DNA of 64,000 bases, taken from the NCBI GenBank assembly GCA_030770545.1, contig CM061109.1, positions 11,888,001-11,952,000 on the forward strand. The letters are read 5' to 3'. Shown one piece after another: positions 47,631-60,800 of the stretch. A model generated the notes under the pieces. That model ran no database searches and was not told the DNA's origin. It saw only the letters and a list, made by a program, of their open reading frames with translations. Both the position numbers and the translations under genes were made by a program. Numbering within the stretch: position 1 is the stretch's first letter; the number at the start of each line of letters is the position of its first letter. This DNA comes from Macropodus opercularis (taxonomy: Eukaryota; Chordata; Actinopteri; Anabantiformes; Osphronemidae).

Positions 47631-50600
47631 TGGGTATTTCCAAGGGAAATAAGAGAGTGAAGTTGTTTTAGGGCATCGTTCTACTTTTTTCTCACTGTTC
47701 TCTGAACTAATGAACGCTTTCTACTGTACCAGCAGACGGCTCAGTTAGACTATGTGAAGAAAGTGATGCTCTCTGTTTGGGGCTCACAAATTACAACCGC
47801 AATTACAGTCTCACAGCTCAATCTGTGAAAGACAGACAGGGAGATGTTTCTCCTCACTTCCTCTTCGTGTTAGATTCCTGAGAAATGACACCACCGCAAT
47901 CAGTGTTTTAGCAGCTCCAGGAAACTTTTAGCAACGGATCGGTACCTTCCTGTCTGGATGAAAGAGTTGAGTTGGGGAGTGAATCACCTCTCTGTCGGCC
48001 TTGGACCCATTTCCTCTGACGCTCGACTGTAGCCTTGCCACAGAAGTGAGTTATGAATGCCTACAATATATATGTATGTGTGTGTCACAAAGACCAAAAG
48101 ACACAACTCTGGTCTGTAATTGAGGTGCTGGCTTGTGGACTTGATCAGTCAGGAAAATATCCTTTTGAATCACTAAGAAAACCACTATACATTATAATGA
48201 CAGTATATGTTTGAAAAGATTGATGGTCCTTCATGTGATGGCATCCTGAAGAATTCCTCAGTACATTGTAATCACATCATATTTTTAATATAAATGTAAT
48301 TTTTTTTTTACACTTGCAAATATTTGTCATGTCAGTTCAACACAGCATAAGACGACTTGGAATCGTGGGATATACTTTAGTGTTTTTCAGTATTATTTCT
48401 ACTTAATTTCACTATTTAGCAATGTAGTGAAATTAATTACAAATATAAACTGAAATGCTTTATTTTCACTACTGCCACTAGAAGATAGTAAGATAGCGTG
48501 AATACATGATCTTCCTGTTTCCTGTCACAGGTCGTTTCAGTCCATGTGTTGCCCTGTGGCTCAAGCTGATAAAATGTTAATGAGCTTGGATAATAGCTAA
48601 TGCTGGAGGGCGTCTAGTTGTTAGTCAGGGACTTTCCTCTGAACCAGATATACCCTTTTTGTTCAAGCTAAACGTTTTGTTACAAAGTGACCTGTGTGAC
48701 TTGTTATTTGCCCTATAGGACTGTTATATACTGTGAGGAGCTAGACCATATTTACTGTGGAGGCATGCTAACGTACGGTGGTGCTCCAACACAAATTATT
48801 ACTTCATATAAATATTATGTCTTTTTGACCTTTACTGAATTTGGACCACAAGACAGTGAATGAATCCAGTTAGACCACAATGACTACTACTTGTGTAAAT
48901 TTCTCAGAAATACAGAATCCTCTCACAGTTTTTCAATGCACTTATTCCCATTACCTATCTTCTTCAAAGAGCAGGACGTGCCTGAGGCCAGAGTGAGTCT
49001 CAACCAAAACAATATTGTCTGCAGCTTGAGCATCTGATAGTGGCTCACTGATCTGCTGTGATGTCATGCACAGCGTTCGCATTTTTGGGGGGAAAACACA
49101 AATTGCACTCATGGTGAATTGCTTTGGTAGAATGTGAATAAATATTATGTCATTGACTATATTGCAGTAATTTTAAAGATTAAAAGTGTAAAAGGAAGAA
49201 GAAGCAAATGCGTTTAATTTGTAGCTCGTTGGTGTCTTGACCACCAGGTTTTTTTCCATTCTCCTCCACCTCCCTCTGGGCTCCTGAAATCTGATATGTG
49301 TGTGTTTCCACCCCTGCATTCCTCCTCTCTCCTCCTCCCCCTGGTATGTCGGTGTCTGCAGCTCTGTCCTCTGTCTGATCTCATGTTTCTGCAGACCTAC
49401 AGCAGATTATTTATTTTGCTGGACATGGAGAAAACACGGATGGCCCCTTCATTCCATCAAGATTTATGGTGAAGCTCTGCCCCGGTGCAGTTTATTGTGT
49501 CTTAGGAACGGGGCCTCCTTGAACAGCCAGCCTTGTGTCCCGTTTATCAATGACACCACAAATGATGGTTTATTGTCAAGGGAATAAACCATGGGATAAA
49601 TAATCTACTCATCCTGCTAATTGGATAGATTGTGGACATATTGCTCAGTGAATCACATGCACCAATGGCATATAAAGGACAATCAGCAAATCGCCCACAT
49701 CTGATCCTTTTCACTTCTTTTCCAGGGTAATGTTGGAATCACATATCTATGGAGACCATTTGTGCTGATTTGTGTGTCAGACCTGAGTTTGTGTTGATAG
49801 CTAAAGTGCTAATTTAGTGTTCTCGCAACATGCAAGAAACGTGCATGTCAACCAAAATGCTTTAGCGCGTGACGTGAGAAAAACAACACTAAAATTGTCT
49901 TTCGGCCTGCGTGAGTGTTGTCGCAAGTAGTGCATGGTACATGGTTCTGTAGCGGCGGTCTTGAGAAAATTCAATGCTCAGTTTGGAAGAAAAAAAAGAC
50001 AGAAAGTGAAATCAAACACAGCAGATCACCACATGAAAGAGAAGACTGTATTCATAAATCTGATCATGTTTGTATTTTACCATCTTAAGAGTTTATTCTC
50101 ACCCATTGCACAAATATAATGTACCTGTTGAGTTTATGGTGTATTTTACAAGCTACAAATATAAGCAACAGCAGCTAATGCAATTTTGTCAGATGACTGT
50201 GATGACTGATGAGGGGACATAAAAAAGAAAATGATATTTGAGTTATTTCAATGATTGGTGTTGCTGCTAAGCATTATACCACAGTCTGAGAGACACCACT
50301 ATAGTTATGTCACATTGCTATAATTTTAGGTCAACGCAACCATAGAAACTATGTGAAATCCCTAAGACAACCCACTGTTCTATTCCTTAAAGTTCCCAGA
50401 GCCTTTGCATGGTGTTGTCTGTGGGTAACTGGGCCTGTAAGTGTCAGCAGTAACAGAGGTTGAGCTTGGAATGTCAGCGAGGGTCAGAGATGACAATCTC
50501 TGTGGCCTGACTCTAGAAAACAAGCCTTAGAGGAGCCAGACCACTGGAGCCCCGCTGTGTGACTGTGGACACAATGGTGTGAAGTCCATTCATTCATATC

Positions 50601-52804
50601 ACACTGACGAAGAACAGAAAAATGCTCATGTAATTACCCCGCTGTTAAACCATCCCTGGAATGAAACTAAGAAGGCTTGTTAGATCATTGAACAGGACAT
50701 GCAGGTGAAATTTGCAAAGTATCCGATGAGGCACGTTATAGAATATGAACTGTTGAGGAGGAAAATCAGATAAAGTGGAACTTTATTTGAAGATAAAAAG
50801 CATGTTTTATTGATAATTATATTATATTATATACTGACTTGATATGAAGAACCTCTGATAAGTACATTTTTCTTTATGTGATAAATTCGTGATGTAGTTC
50901 CTATTAATTTAAGTTAATAATAGATCTTCACTGGCATTTGCCAGAAAGTAGGAACTTACAGCAATATTAGCAGAGGAAAGTTAGAACATTTTTGACAGCA
51001 GGCAGGTAATGCAGCATGGTGATGTCATCGTGATGCCCAATGGTGTATCAAGCAAATATTCACTATGTCAGGACTTTTAATGGACCCAATTCAGACCCGC
51101 CTTCTAGTATATCATGGTAACCACTAATAGCTTTATTCACAGCATATTCAAGTCTAAAACCAGCCACAACGCTGAAAATGAAAAATACATTTTTGCAATT
51201 AAACTGATACCTCACTAACCAAACAATGTTTTTTTATATTATGGCTTTCAAAGATGGAGCAACATATTCTGCCTCTATACTTACTTACTATTTAATAAAC
51301 GTAATAATATAGCTAATAGGACGTTAATAACATAGTTAGTTACCGTGCACTCGCAGCTGCCATCTAGTGGTTGCCCCTTTTGATTTGCTAGCATTTGTTG
51401 GGGTTCAAACATGTGTTCTGGGACATGGGTGCATTCAGTCAGACAGACAGATAAGCTATAGTTTTGTGCTTAACAGTAGCAGCCCTGAGGAAATGTAAAA
51501 GCATTAGTAGTACTGAAACAGGAAGAAAATTAACCATAGGGAGAGAGCAGCATATTCATGCAGTGAAAGAAGAAGATGAAACATAAAGTGCTGATGTATT
51601 ATTGTTATATTATTCTTTAAGACGTTGTTTTAGAAGAGTACAGACAGTGGAAATATAAATCACAACGGGGAGCTGTGGCCTTATTTCCTTCAACTATATC
51701 CTGTCTTCATGATTCAGCCTCATTAGGCCTTTTGCAGTCGTGGCTCTGAACAGGTCTGCAGCACGTCGAGGCCTCAACATCACACATTACTGAGTCTTGG
51801 CCACAACATAAGAATCTGATACCATGCGGTGCAGGCTGTGGCCACATGTAAGTTTAACTATACGTATCACCAGGGGGCACTGACGCGTAGCACTGTGAGG
51901 TTAACTGTCAACAACTACCTCTCAGACCAAAATATTTTAAAATGAACATGAATATGAATATATAGCATGCTCTGTGAGCTAATATATTTAATTGCTGGTT
52001 TGTGTTTTTAATAGATTTGTTGAAAATAAAATATAGAATATATGTAACATGATTTATCATAAGTGTCTTGTTAGTTGGCTGCAAATAAAACAAGCTTTCA
52101 TTTTTAGATTCATGTTAACCCTACACAGCACACCACAGGTGGCAGATTGACTGTATTTTACCAAGTGACCCAAAATCTGTCTAGCAAGCTTGACCTCAAT
52201 CCTGCCCCAGTTATATATGTGTCAAATATTTCCATAACAGAAAAGAGGTGCCCTGAAGCCTCTGGAAGTCCGGGGCTCTTTGCTCGTTTCCGCGTTGGTA
52301 ATCCAGGCCTTTATGGAAACATGACTACACCTGTTTGTTTGTAAAATTGCACAGCCACAGTATCAGGTAACTGCTCTACCATGGCTATTTCCCAAATGTT
52401 CTAAATCTGAAAGGTCATTCTACGATGTTTTTATTGAGGTCATAGCACCGTGAATCCAGTGCATTGAATTATAAGGCGTTTCTAATGAAAATATCCGTAT
52501 AATCACTTCTATGTTCACCACTGAATCTACAAACTACACAACATCGGCGAATGCAGATGCTGCAGGCCTGAGAGCTGGCTTTGACCGCCGCACGTCACAG
52601 TCCCGGGCTGTTTATTTGCAAGAAAAAAACAAAAAACAAAAACAAAAAAAGCACTTGAACCTTCAGCAGTGTCGCAGAGCAAAATGAGCACACCAGAGCT
52701 ATAGTTTGAGGACAGTTTTCACATGCACAGCAGTCGGTTTGCAGACGCGTAGGCTGGAAGAACCCTCAACCAGCTAACCACCCAGCGCCCCAGCGAGCTG
52801 CGCG

Positions 52805-52871
52805 CTGATTGGCCGCGGCCGAGTAAAGGCGGAAGTCCACAGAGCAGGGGGATTCCCCGAGGGAAGTTCCC
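52805..52871 (+). promoter_or_regulatory. TANK promoter elements: CCAAT (reverse), ETS-like and two kappaB sites
   Basis: ATTGG (52808-52812) is an inverted CCAAT box. GCGGAAGT (52830-52837) fits an ETS core. GGGGATTCCC (52848-52857) and GGGAAGTTCC (52861-52870) both match the NF-kB consensus GGGRNNYYCC exactly and lie three bases apart, some 140 bp before the first TANK donor. TANK regulates TRAF/NF-kB and TBK1 signalling, so feedback control is plausible. The sites are seen; binding is inferred. Confidence 0.65.
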
Positions 52872-52874
52872 AAC

Positions 52875-53008
52875 TCAACTAGGCTATGTAAAACATACGT
52901 TGCCATATCCTCTCCAGCGCTTCGTACCTTTGCATCTGAAGATTAGGCGGCGACGCTGCGGTGGTGTCAAAACAATAATTTCGACTTTGGCAGTTGACTC
53001 GAATGAAG
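52875..53008 (+). other. tank: TANK non-coding first exon
   Basis: CpG-rich sequence ends at a consensus donor, GAATGAAG|GTAAGAGG (53008/53009). The next exon starts at 53765 after TTTGCCTGCAG. The left end is a guess. The exon's last codon-sized motif ATGAAG opens a short upstream ORF (see the TANK uORF entry). The 0.75-kb intron 53009-53764 contains a (CCG)n run at 53221-53237 and nothing else recognised. Confidence 0.6.
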
Positions 53009-53769
53009 GTAAGAGGACACGGAGTCACTGGGAGCGAGGGGAAGTGATATGCGGAGCTGTGTCCGGCGCCGGCTGCATGAGCAATGGCTAACCAGCTCCT
53101 GACGCTGTGAAGAACACGGAACTGTGAGGATCAGGTTGTGGACGACACGGCGGTGTCCCGGTAGGCTCCAGCATTAGTGCCGCTGACACTTCGCAGCTCA
53201 CCTGTAGGCTTCACCCGGGAGCCGCCGCCGCCGCCGCGTAGCCTCACTGACAGCCAGGACGTTTATTTTGAAAACTCGAGCTGTAGCATAATTGATGGAC
53301 ATTCTCGTTTGTTTAGCATCTCAACACTTGTACTACAACTTTTGCTAAGTTTGATGCTGCATGTGTCCCAAAAAAAGTGCTCTAAAGTCAAATGTGCCCG
53401 ACAAGAACAGCAACTCTATAGGTCAGCAGTCTTATAGAAGTTGTGCAAGACGTTACAAATGTGTTGAGTATGTCAAATTCTTTTACTTTTCAATAGCTCA
53501 GTTGCTCATAGAGAACAAACAAAGAGTAGGAAGTATGTGATTTCACAGTTTTATCTTTGCATCGACATCTTTCACAATTTAAACGCATGTATTTTTTAAA
53601 AATTATATTGGTTCATTAGCGTAATTAAAACAACATTTTAAAGCATGATTACAGTTGTGATTATTAAACAAACAAAAGATTAACAATCTCCTAAACTTTA
53701 TTAAATTGCTATTTTTCTTTTAACTGTGGGTATGTTTTGAAGCATGTTGTGATTTTGCCTGCAGGGCTC

Positions 53770-54057
53770 ATGTCTGCTGTGTCAGTGATGATTGTGGAGC
53801 ACACGGTATGGAAAGGAACATCGGAGACCAGCTCAACAAAGCTTTTGAAGCTTATCGCCAGGTCTCCATTGAAAAGGACAATGCTAAGAAAGAACTGCAG
53901 AAAATGGTAACAACATAGTGAAATATTAAGTTTTCATGTAGCTTTCTGAAACTGTGCAATTGCAAGAAATGTGCTGAATTACACACACACACATATATAA
54001 ATACTGCTGTATAGGCCTTAATAAATATATATGTAACACAGACCTCATTTTTATAGA
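53770..54057 (+). other. TANK upstream ORFs overlapping the start codon
   Basis: In the spliced leader, ATG at 53003 followed by AAG joins exon 2 and stops at TGA 53786-53788 (9 codons). A second ATG at 53770, with another in the same frame at 53788, runs out of frame through the TANK start (53808) and stops at a TGA formed exactly at the next exon junction (TG at 53905-53906 plus A at 54057), 45 codons. The main ATG context (GGTATGG, G at -3 and +4) is stronger than that of the ATG at 53770 (C at -3). Confidence 0.5.
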
Positions 54058-57018
54058 CTGAATATTATGAGGGATACACACAAACACTTCAGAAGCAGAT
54101 AGATGAGCAGCAGCAGCTGATTTCAGTACTTCAAGCTAAGCTGTCAGCAACAAGGCAACCATCAGGTAAGACAAGACAGATGGTTTATTATTTTAATGTG
54201 ATGACTAAACATTTCATTTTTGCATTTCATTGCACAACAACAAATTTTCATAGATTGCCACAAAGTGTGCTGAAGGTATTTCACTGTGTTTTCACTGCTG
54301 TTCAAAGCGTTAATTTTCACCGTTTTGGATTTTAAGGGGAGATGAAGTGCGAGCCTTGCGTCCATCTCCACGATGGGATCAGCTCTTATAGGATAAAGCA
54401 ATACCCGGTATGTGCGCTGTGCTACACTATACACTACATGCGAAAGGTAAAGTGCAATACGATGACTCTAAAACAGTTTTTCCGTCAGTCTCTCTCACTT
54501 GAAATTACACATTGAAGATATGCACAGCTTCCTCTCACACAAAAACACACCCTGATTTTTCTTCTGCTTGACGTTGACACAGAGGATGTTAAAGCAAGGT
54601 ATTAGGCTAGTGGCCAATCAGTGTACTGTAGCGCTGAATATGAATCTGATGATATGAGTTATAGTGTAGATACACTTTAAGCATTGTGACTTTAGGGTCT
54701 ACATAACATTTTAAAATATGACTCATGTCATCCTTAGTACGGACTCATGTCCTCCTGCAAAGATATTATTTTATTCCAGTGTTGATTATAGCATTAAAGC
54801 ATATATTTGATATTAAAGAGAAAACCTATGTTGTATGATTATCATTCTTGTGCATTTGTTTATAACTGATCTAAGGCAGTGAGTGGACTAAATGTTGCAT
54901 TGCAGAAGAACATAAGCTTTGTTTTGTGTCACACAAGGTATATCCAAGTTTGCTTCACCAGATGGTGCTAGAGGATAGTATCGCTGCACAGTTAAGCAGC
55001 TTCAGCTTTACTGATCCGTTTTGCTAGTAAAAATCAATTTGTTGCACGTTAATAAAACTGCAGATGCATAAAATATATGCCCTCAGATAACGTGTGTGAA
55101 TAACTATGAATGTAATGTGTGTCTTTTTACAGGAGAATGTGGGCTCTGTTGCTGTTGCTCGCAGTGTTGACTAGTATGTGTCTCTCCTCGCACAAAGTCT
55201 TCTCTTCTTTTTAAATAAAACCTGAAACATCAAGAATACAAACAACAAATCAGTCTTTATTTATTTGTTTGTCAGTCAGGACATGGTAGATGCATTTGAA
55301 GCGATTCAAGGGAAATTCCGGCAGATTCGGTCTCTGACCAGAAGACAAAAAGATCAGCTGAAAAGATTCCATGGAGGAAATGATCCATCAAACGGTAATA
55401 ACAATACCTACCAAATATTAACTGCCACATTTTAACACCTGAAACTAAATGTAATTGTTTGATTAATTCAATTACTAAAAACAATAGAATAAAAATAACT
55501 TTGTATATGTCATAATAATGTAAGCCTTTATTGGCGTTTGTTGTTTTTTCACGATAATTAGCAACACACTAACTAGGACTGTACATGAACACCTCAGTGT
55601 TCCTTTGAACCACAGCTGGACACCTCTGTACAGGTAGCGTGTATGTGTAAACACAGACATGCAAGATAATGGCCATAGATGCAAACAGTGTAATTAATAG
55701 TAAAACTAAATTATACATTTATAAATGAAATAGTATGTAAGGCATTGATTATACCAACGTGGTGACTGTGTCAGAATAACTGCGTAGAATCTCATATTTT
55801 TCTGCCGTCTGACAGATCAGCGGTTCTCCATGCCCATCCAGTGCACCGACCGTACAGCGGAGGCAGAGACACCATTTTCCTCCTCAGGTCTAAGGTCAGC
55901 AGTGGATATCCCACTCCCATCCGCGTCGCTGGCATCCCGTGGAGCCAGCCCCGAGAACAGGGACTTAGTAGACTCTCTCACCAAACTCAGTGTCAAATTC
56001 CCACCATCTGCGGACAGTGAATATGACTTCCTCAACAGTGCTCCAGAGAGAAACATAGGTCTTACCATGCCCATGAAATCACCTAAAAGTAATATCCCCT
56101 CCACACTGTCAGAGGAAGAGCCTGTGGAACTGCCCATGCCTTTTGTCTACCCTACATCCCCCTCCCACTCCACATCATCTTCACTCTCCAAGGAGAGCGT
56201 GCGGGGACCCCAGCAGGTGAGAATCACAGGAGAAGGTCTGAGAAAACTAGTAGCAAATTATCAGTTTATGATTGGTCTTTGCTAATGGAGGAGTGAAACA
56301 GTGTGAAGTCCAAAAAAATCCCCTTGGCTTAACTTGAAATTTATTACTGTGTAATGTGTGCTGATTCTTTTTTTACTTAAGCATGGATGCTCTGGTTATA
56401 TTTGGCATCTTTGCTGGAAAGTGTGAGCCAGATGGAAGCACAGTACAGTGTCAGCATCAGATAAAACAAGTATGATGGTTAAGTGGGATTTTATTTGCTG
56501 ATGTGTCTAAACGCCTAATGAAAATTGTGAATGACATGCAGTAAGATTTAAAACTTGGTCCAGTTTTCATAATATCATTCTTTCTTTTGAACATTTATAA
56601 CAGACATGACTGTTTTGATAGCTTGGGTGAACACATAAATAGTAAGATAATGAGACACTTGAGAATAACCTTTAGCTTTTAGTACTGCTGCGTATTTGTG
56701 CATCTGTTGGTTTTGACAGAGGACATGTTCTACTGTTCATTAAAGCAGCAGATACTGCAACTCGAAGGCCACGTGGTGCAGCGTGCTTTAATAGCGCGCG
56801 TGTAAGACATGTTTAGAGCCTGAATAATATATCGTTTTCTTTGGTTCCTGCTGCAGACTCTCTGGAGCCCCGCGCTGTGTGAAGCGGTTGACGTGGGGAC
56901 AGAGCTGGCAACGCCTCAGAGCAGCAGTCCCGATAAATGTGCTTTCTGCCACACCGTGGTTCCTCAGGAGCGAATGAACAGCCACCTTTACTCACATTTC
57001 AAAAGCGAGGACAATTGA
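53808..57018 (+). CDS. tank: TANK, TRAF family member-associated NF-kB activator (complete)
   Basis: Seven coding exons: 53808-53906, 54057-54165, 54337-54407, 55133-55173, 55276-55394, 55816-56216 and 56857-57018. They total 333 residues; human is 425. TANK is a cytoplasmic adaptor that binds TRAF2/3 and the kinases TBK1/IKKe. The start MERNIGDQLNKAFEAYRQ matches the MDKNIGEQLNKAYEAFRQ family start and is followed by a coiled coil (~1-70). Exons 4-5 encode a TBK1-binding-type helix (VDAFEAIQGKFRQIR, QKDQLKRF, ~107-140). SMPIQCTDRT (PIQCTD at 153-158) is the TRAF-binding motif. VKFPP, APERN and VRGPQQ patches follow. The C terminus is a zinc-finger-like C-x2-C-x11-H-x3-H (C308, C311, H323, H327). 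It is divergent from RBMS1. Introns of 0.1-0.7 kb hold nothing else recognised. Confidence 0.95.
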
Positions 57019-57833
57019 CAGTGGAAGCACAGACTTGAGGCCCAAGGCCACCACTACTACCCAGACTTTACTGTATTCATGGTCTAGTCCGGCCTGTTAT
57101 GAAGTACGTGCGCTGTACTGGATTTGACAGACTGCAATAAGACTTGAATCCATTTATTTAATACTGATGAACTGAATGGTACATGTCCTGCCCACGATAT
57201 CTCTCTAACATCGCGCTGAGATTTTACAATAGTGAGTATTGATGATGCATAATATGGTATATATGAGCTAATAAAGCCAACATTTACTCTTTTTTTTATT
57301 TGAATTAACCGTGAACATACAAACATTAGATGCCTTGCTTTGTGGATTCACAGAGTGAAATATCAGGATGTGTACATATGAACTTTCTATGATATATTTA
57401 TATATATTTTTATATGAGAACATTTGTTGCATTAATACCACGCAAACATTTCATTTTCATCAGACATTAATTCTGAGGCAACTGTTTTACGTGACACCCT
57501 TGCCCTACCTATTACGTTGGCCGTAGACTTTTATATGGCATTGAACAACCATATGTTATGTGTTAGATATACCAACGATACGCATCACATCAATCAAACA
57601 TTAACCAATCAGGCTTTTCGAGAATGGTGGACATGTTGATTAGCACTATTTGCACATGAATTCCCATTGTTCTTCAGTGTTTATGCTTAAGTCGGGATAA
57701 TTTAAAGCAGCTGTGTGTCATTTGTGCTGAGTCTAACAAACAATTTCCTATGTCTCAAATTTGTTTTTGTAAAAGTTGTCTGTCATGTCTTCATTAAAAT
57801 TGTATTGCACAAATGGCAATAAATAACATAAAG
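57019..57833 (+). other. tank: TANK 3' UTR with alternative poly(A) signals
   Basis: AATAAA at 57270-57275 (AGCTAATAAAGCC) and at 57828-57833 are good candidates, giving a 3' UTR of about 0.28 or 0.83 kb. A further AATAAA at 58404-58409 could serve a longer form. The choice cannot be settled from sequence. Confidence 0.55.
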
Positions 57834-60800
57834 CACAAACCAATCATTTAATTAAATGTTTCGTTGTAGATATTTCTTACCATACACTTATCGTTTAAAT
57901 GGAGATGATGTGGCATTTATACTTTAATTAAGAAATGTAGAGCTCAAATGATAAAAATAGGCGTGTTTTAAATAATTGTGGACGTATATCGAACATTCAC
58001 CAAATATTATACAGACTGAGAAGTAAAATGTAGCCATTGAAAGCGGAACAGATGATGTGTCTGTCACTGTATGTCCTCTTGTGTGCAGGAGTTCATCCTT
58101 CACCCTACATACGCCCATCGTTTGAGCTGACCCGAGGCTTTTCTAAGAAGCGGCATCATGTTTAGACACCAGCGGGGTTATTTTTCCAACATTTGGAAGT
58201 AATCATGCTGCTTCTTTACTGTTTCGATGATGTGTAAGGAAATGCTGACATGCTGTGCATGGAACATTTCGTTGCACAGCAAGGACCTTGAAGCCCTTCA
58301 GCTTTGTGCTGGTATTACTTGCTGGGCAGATAAGCTGGCGACTGCATACAGGCTTATTCTTCCTTTTTACGAGTGCTGGGCTTATAGTAATAAGAAACTG
58401 CTTAATAAACTGATTGATTTGTTATTCAAGCTAAACTGATCTTTGGTGCTGAGCATTTCACTATCAAACAATCACTGGGGTCTAAAAAATGTGATGTGAT
58501 GCTGTTAGTGATGTCCAGCTAATGAGTTGTTGACTAAAATGAGTTTGCCTAATTACAAGAACGATGCACAGTTGTTTCCATTTGGTATATTTATATATAT
58601 TATATGATAGAATATTATGTCTCAATTATGTGCAACACATAAGGCCTGTTTATTTTGGTGTGATAGAAACCACATCATTTTACATTTCACATCATATCCT
58701 GGACAGTGAAAGCAAATTTTATTCAGATTTTTTGGCACGTGGATATCCCTAATGGTCCTCTCTGGTTAATCTGTGAAGAGTCGAACATTGTGCAGCCTGC
58801 ATGCTTTCATCTCTCAGGGATCATGAACAGCTGCTTGCTCATAATTATGTTGTCATTCATTGTTGTTTGGAAGAGGAAACTCGTACTGACAGCTACGATT
58901 TTTTGCTGTGTTTTCTCACACTGTCTATGCACCCACTTGTGTATGTAGTAATCTGAACAGTCGTGAAATCTCTGCTTCTCTGGTGCATTGTTATTGGTTA
59001 TTTCTTCAGTAAATATAAAATGGAAGTGCAGCCTTTTTGGGCCAGACCAGACCAGAGGCAGCAGATTTGAAATAGATGTAATAGCTATAAAAATGAGAGA
59101 GGACAAAAACATGAGTAGGATATGGATTGAGACGGAGAAGTAGCAAGCTGATTACAAGGTGTCAAAATTGCCAGGAGCAAGAAGGTGAAAGCAATCAGGG
59201 GTGAGAAGAGTGCAGCATTCGTGAGGGGCAACTAATTATCCATCTCATTTGTGGAGAGAAGCATTTGAGGCAGCTCTAGCCCACTGAATGGTGACAGATT
59301 GGTGCGGAGGAGAGGGGAGGTGTTAGAACAATGGAGCCCAGCTCACCATCATTACTGCATGCTAATCAGCAGTGCTTCTGCACCGCCGGTCGGTGCTGCA
59401 GAGTTCGGGGAGACAGGGAAGTCATTGGCTTCTGGGGACCACAGTCACTCCAAGTAGAAACGAGAGGGAGGAAACGGGCGCAGAGTAAAGCTGCTGGCAC
59501 TCGACCACTGCTTATTTGAGCCTGTCCGTTATCCTGTGCTCAGCCTGATCTCTGTGACCTGCGTCAGCGTGGAGAGTTACTAAATTAATAATTGATGCGG
59601 AATAATGGCTCAGTATATGGTGTAATGCAGAATATACACGTGGTCATGTCATGAAAAGTGTAGAATAAATTGAATACTTTTGAGAAATTTACAAATAAAT
59701 ACTTCAAATAACAGATTAATATAAACATCTAATTCATGCATTCCATTAACCCGTGATGATATCATTATTAATATCTTTATCATTGTCATATCACCAGAGT
59801 GAAGTTTTCTGTCTAGTTGTCGTATCGAGGCGATGGCGACTAATCAATAATCTCATTATGCACAAAATGGCAGCTTTGAACATGGAAACCTGGTTATTAC
59901 TACAACTAACCTGCTTCAAAAACCCTTTCTACTTTTATATTCATTATTATTTTTAAACATTTGTATTTAGTTAATGTATTTTTACACACATTTTGACACT
60001 GACAAAACTGTGAAGATGGTTTATTTAAACTTTTCATTCGTTAATCTATTTCCTTTAATTGTAACAGAGACGGTAACAGCGTCTTTTCCTGTTAGTTGCT
60101 TTAAAAGTATTGGCCTCATGTTTTTATTTTTATAACATGTAATCTTTGTATTCCTGGACCATCTTACTGTATTTGTGTTTGTCGGGTTCCTGACGTCTTG
60201 ATCTTGTCACAAAATACATATAATAATTTTTAAAAATACAATTTTAAATTTTAACCTACGTACAACAAACATACCTTTGACTTTCCTGGACAGTAATTGG
60301 ATTAAAATTGCAGGAGACAATAGACAGAGGAGACAAAGTTCCACTAAATCATTATTTTCATCAATTACTCCTCTAAATATTGAAACAATGTTTATCAGAT
60401 CATGCCATTGCCAAAGAGAAACAACACAATGGAGAAAAAAAAAAGACTTGTTAAAGGGTTTAATCAGATTGAAACAAAACAGAGAGATAGCAAGTGGATT
60501 GAGGTCACCTGGCTACAATGCCCTCTTCACATCAATGCCATTTAGATAATTAACAACTTAGGGGAGAAGCATATTCAACTGTCTGTGCACTGGTCACCGT
60601 TGGCATGAGACACTGCCAACTCTCATGGCGTTGAGAGCTGACAGTATCACCTCACAGTTGTCTTGCCATGCGTTGAGCTCCTCGTGCTCTCTGTGCAGAA
60701 GTGGTGGAGCTGACTTTGTGTTCGATTAAACGTGTTGAAGCCATCGCTGCCTTGTGTAAAGTCTCAGAACAGCCCGTCTCCATTGTGTTTGTTTCAGTGC

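Larger units (their letters stand above)
45851..52790. other. Intergenic between RBMS1 and TANK (divergent genes)
   Basis: About 7 kb separating the head-to-head RBMS1 and TANK promoters. It holds a degenerate dispersed repeat (46813-47060), an AC microsatellite (47607-47630) and many short frames without splice logic. A stretch at about 49420-49710 looks less AT-skewed and has clustered homeodomain-like ATTA/TAAT cores and a TATAAA. It might be an enhancer, but nothing proves it. Confidence 0.5.

Noticed and set aside
55279..55394. TANK exon 5 starting at the second AG (GTCAGTCAG)
   Set aside because: It gives TA|G, an in-frame stop; the first AG keeps the frame and the conserved helix, so it is taken as the main acceptor.
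55817..56137. 106-codon minus-strand open frame
   Set aside because: A shadow of TANK exon 55816-56216, which carries PIQCTD in the plus frame.
58227..58439. 70-codon plus-strand frame downstream of TANK as an extra exon or gene
   Set aside because: No acceptor/donor pair or similarity; followed by AATAAA, so more likely part of a long 3' UTR or intergenic sequence.
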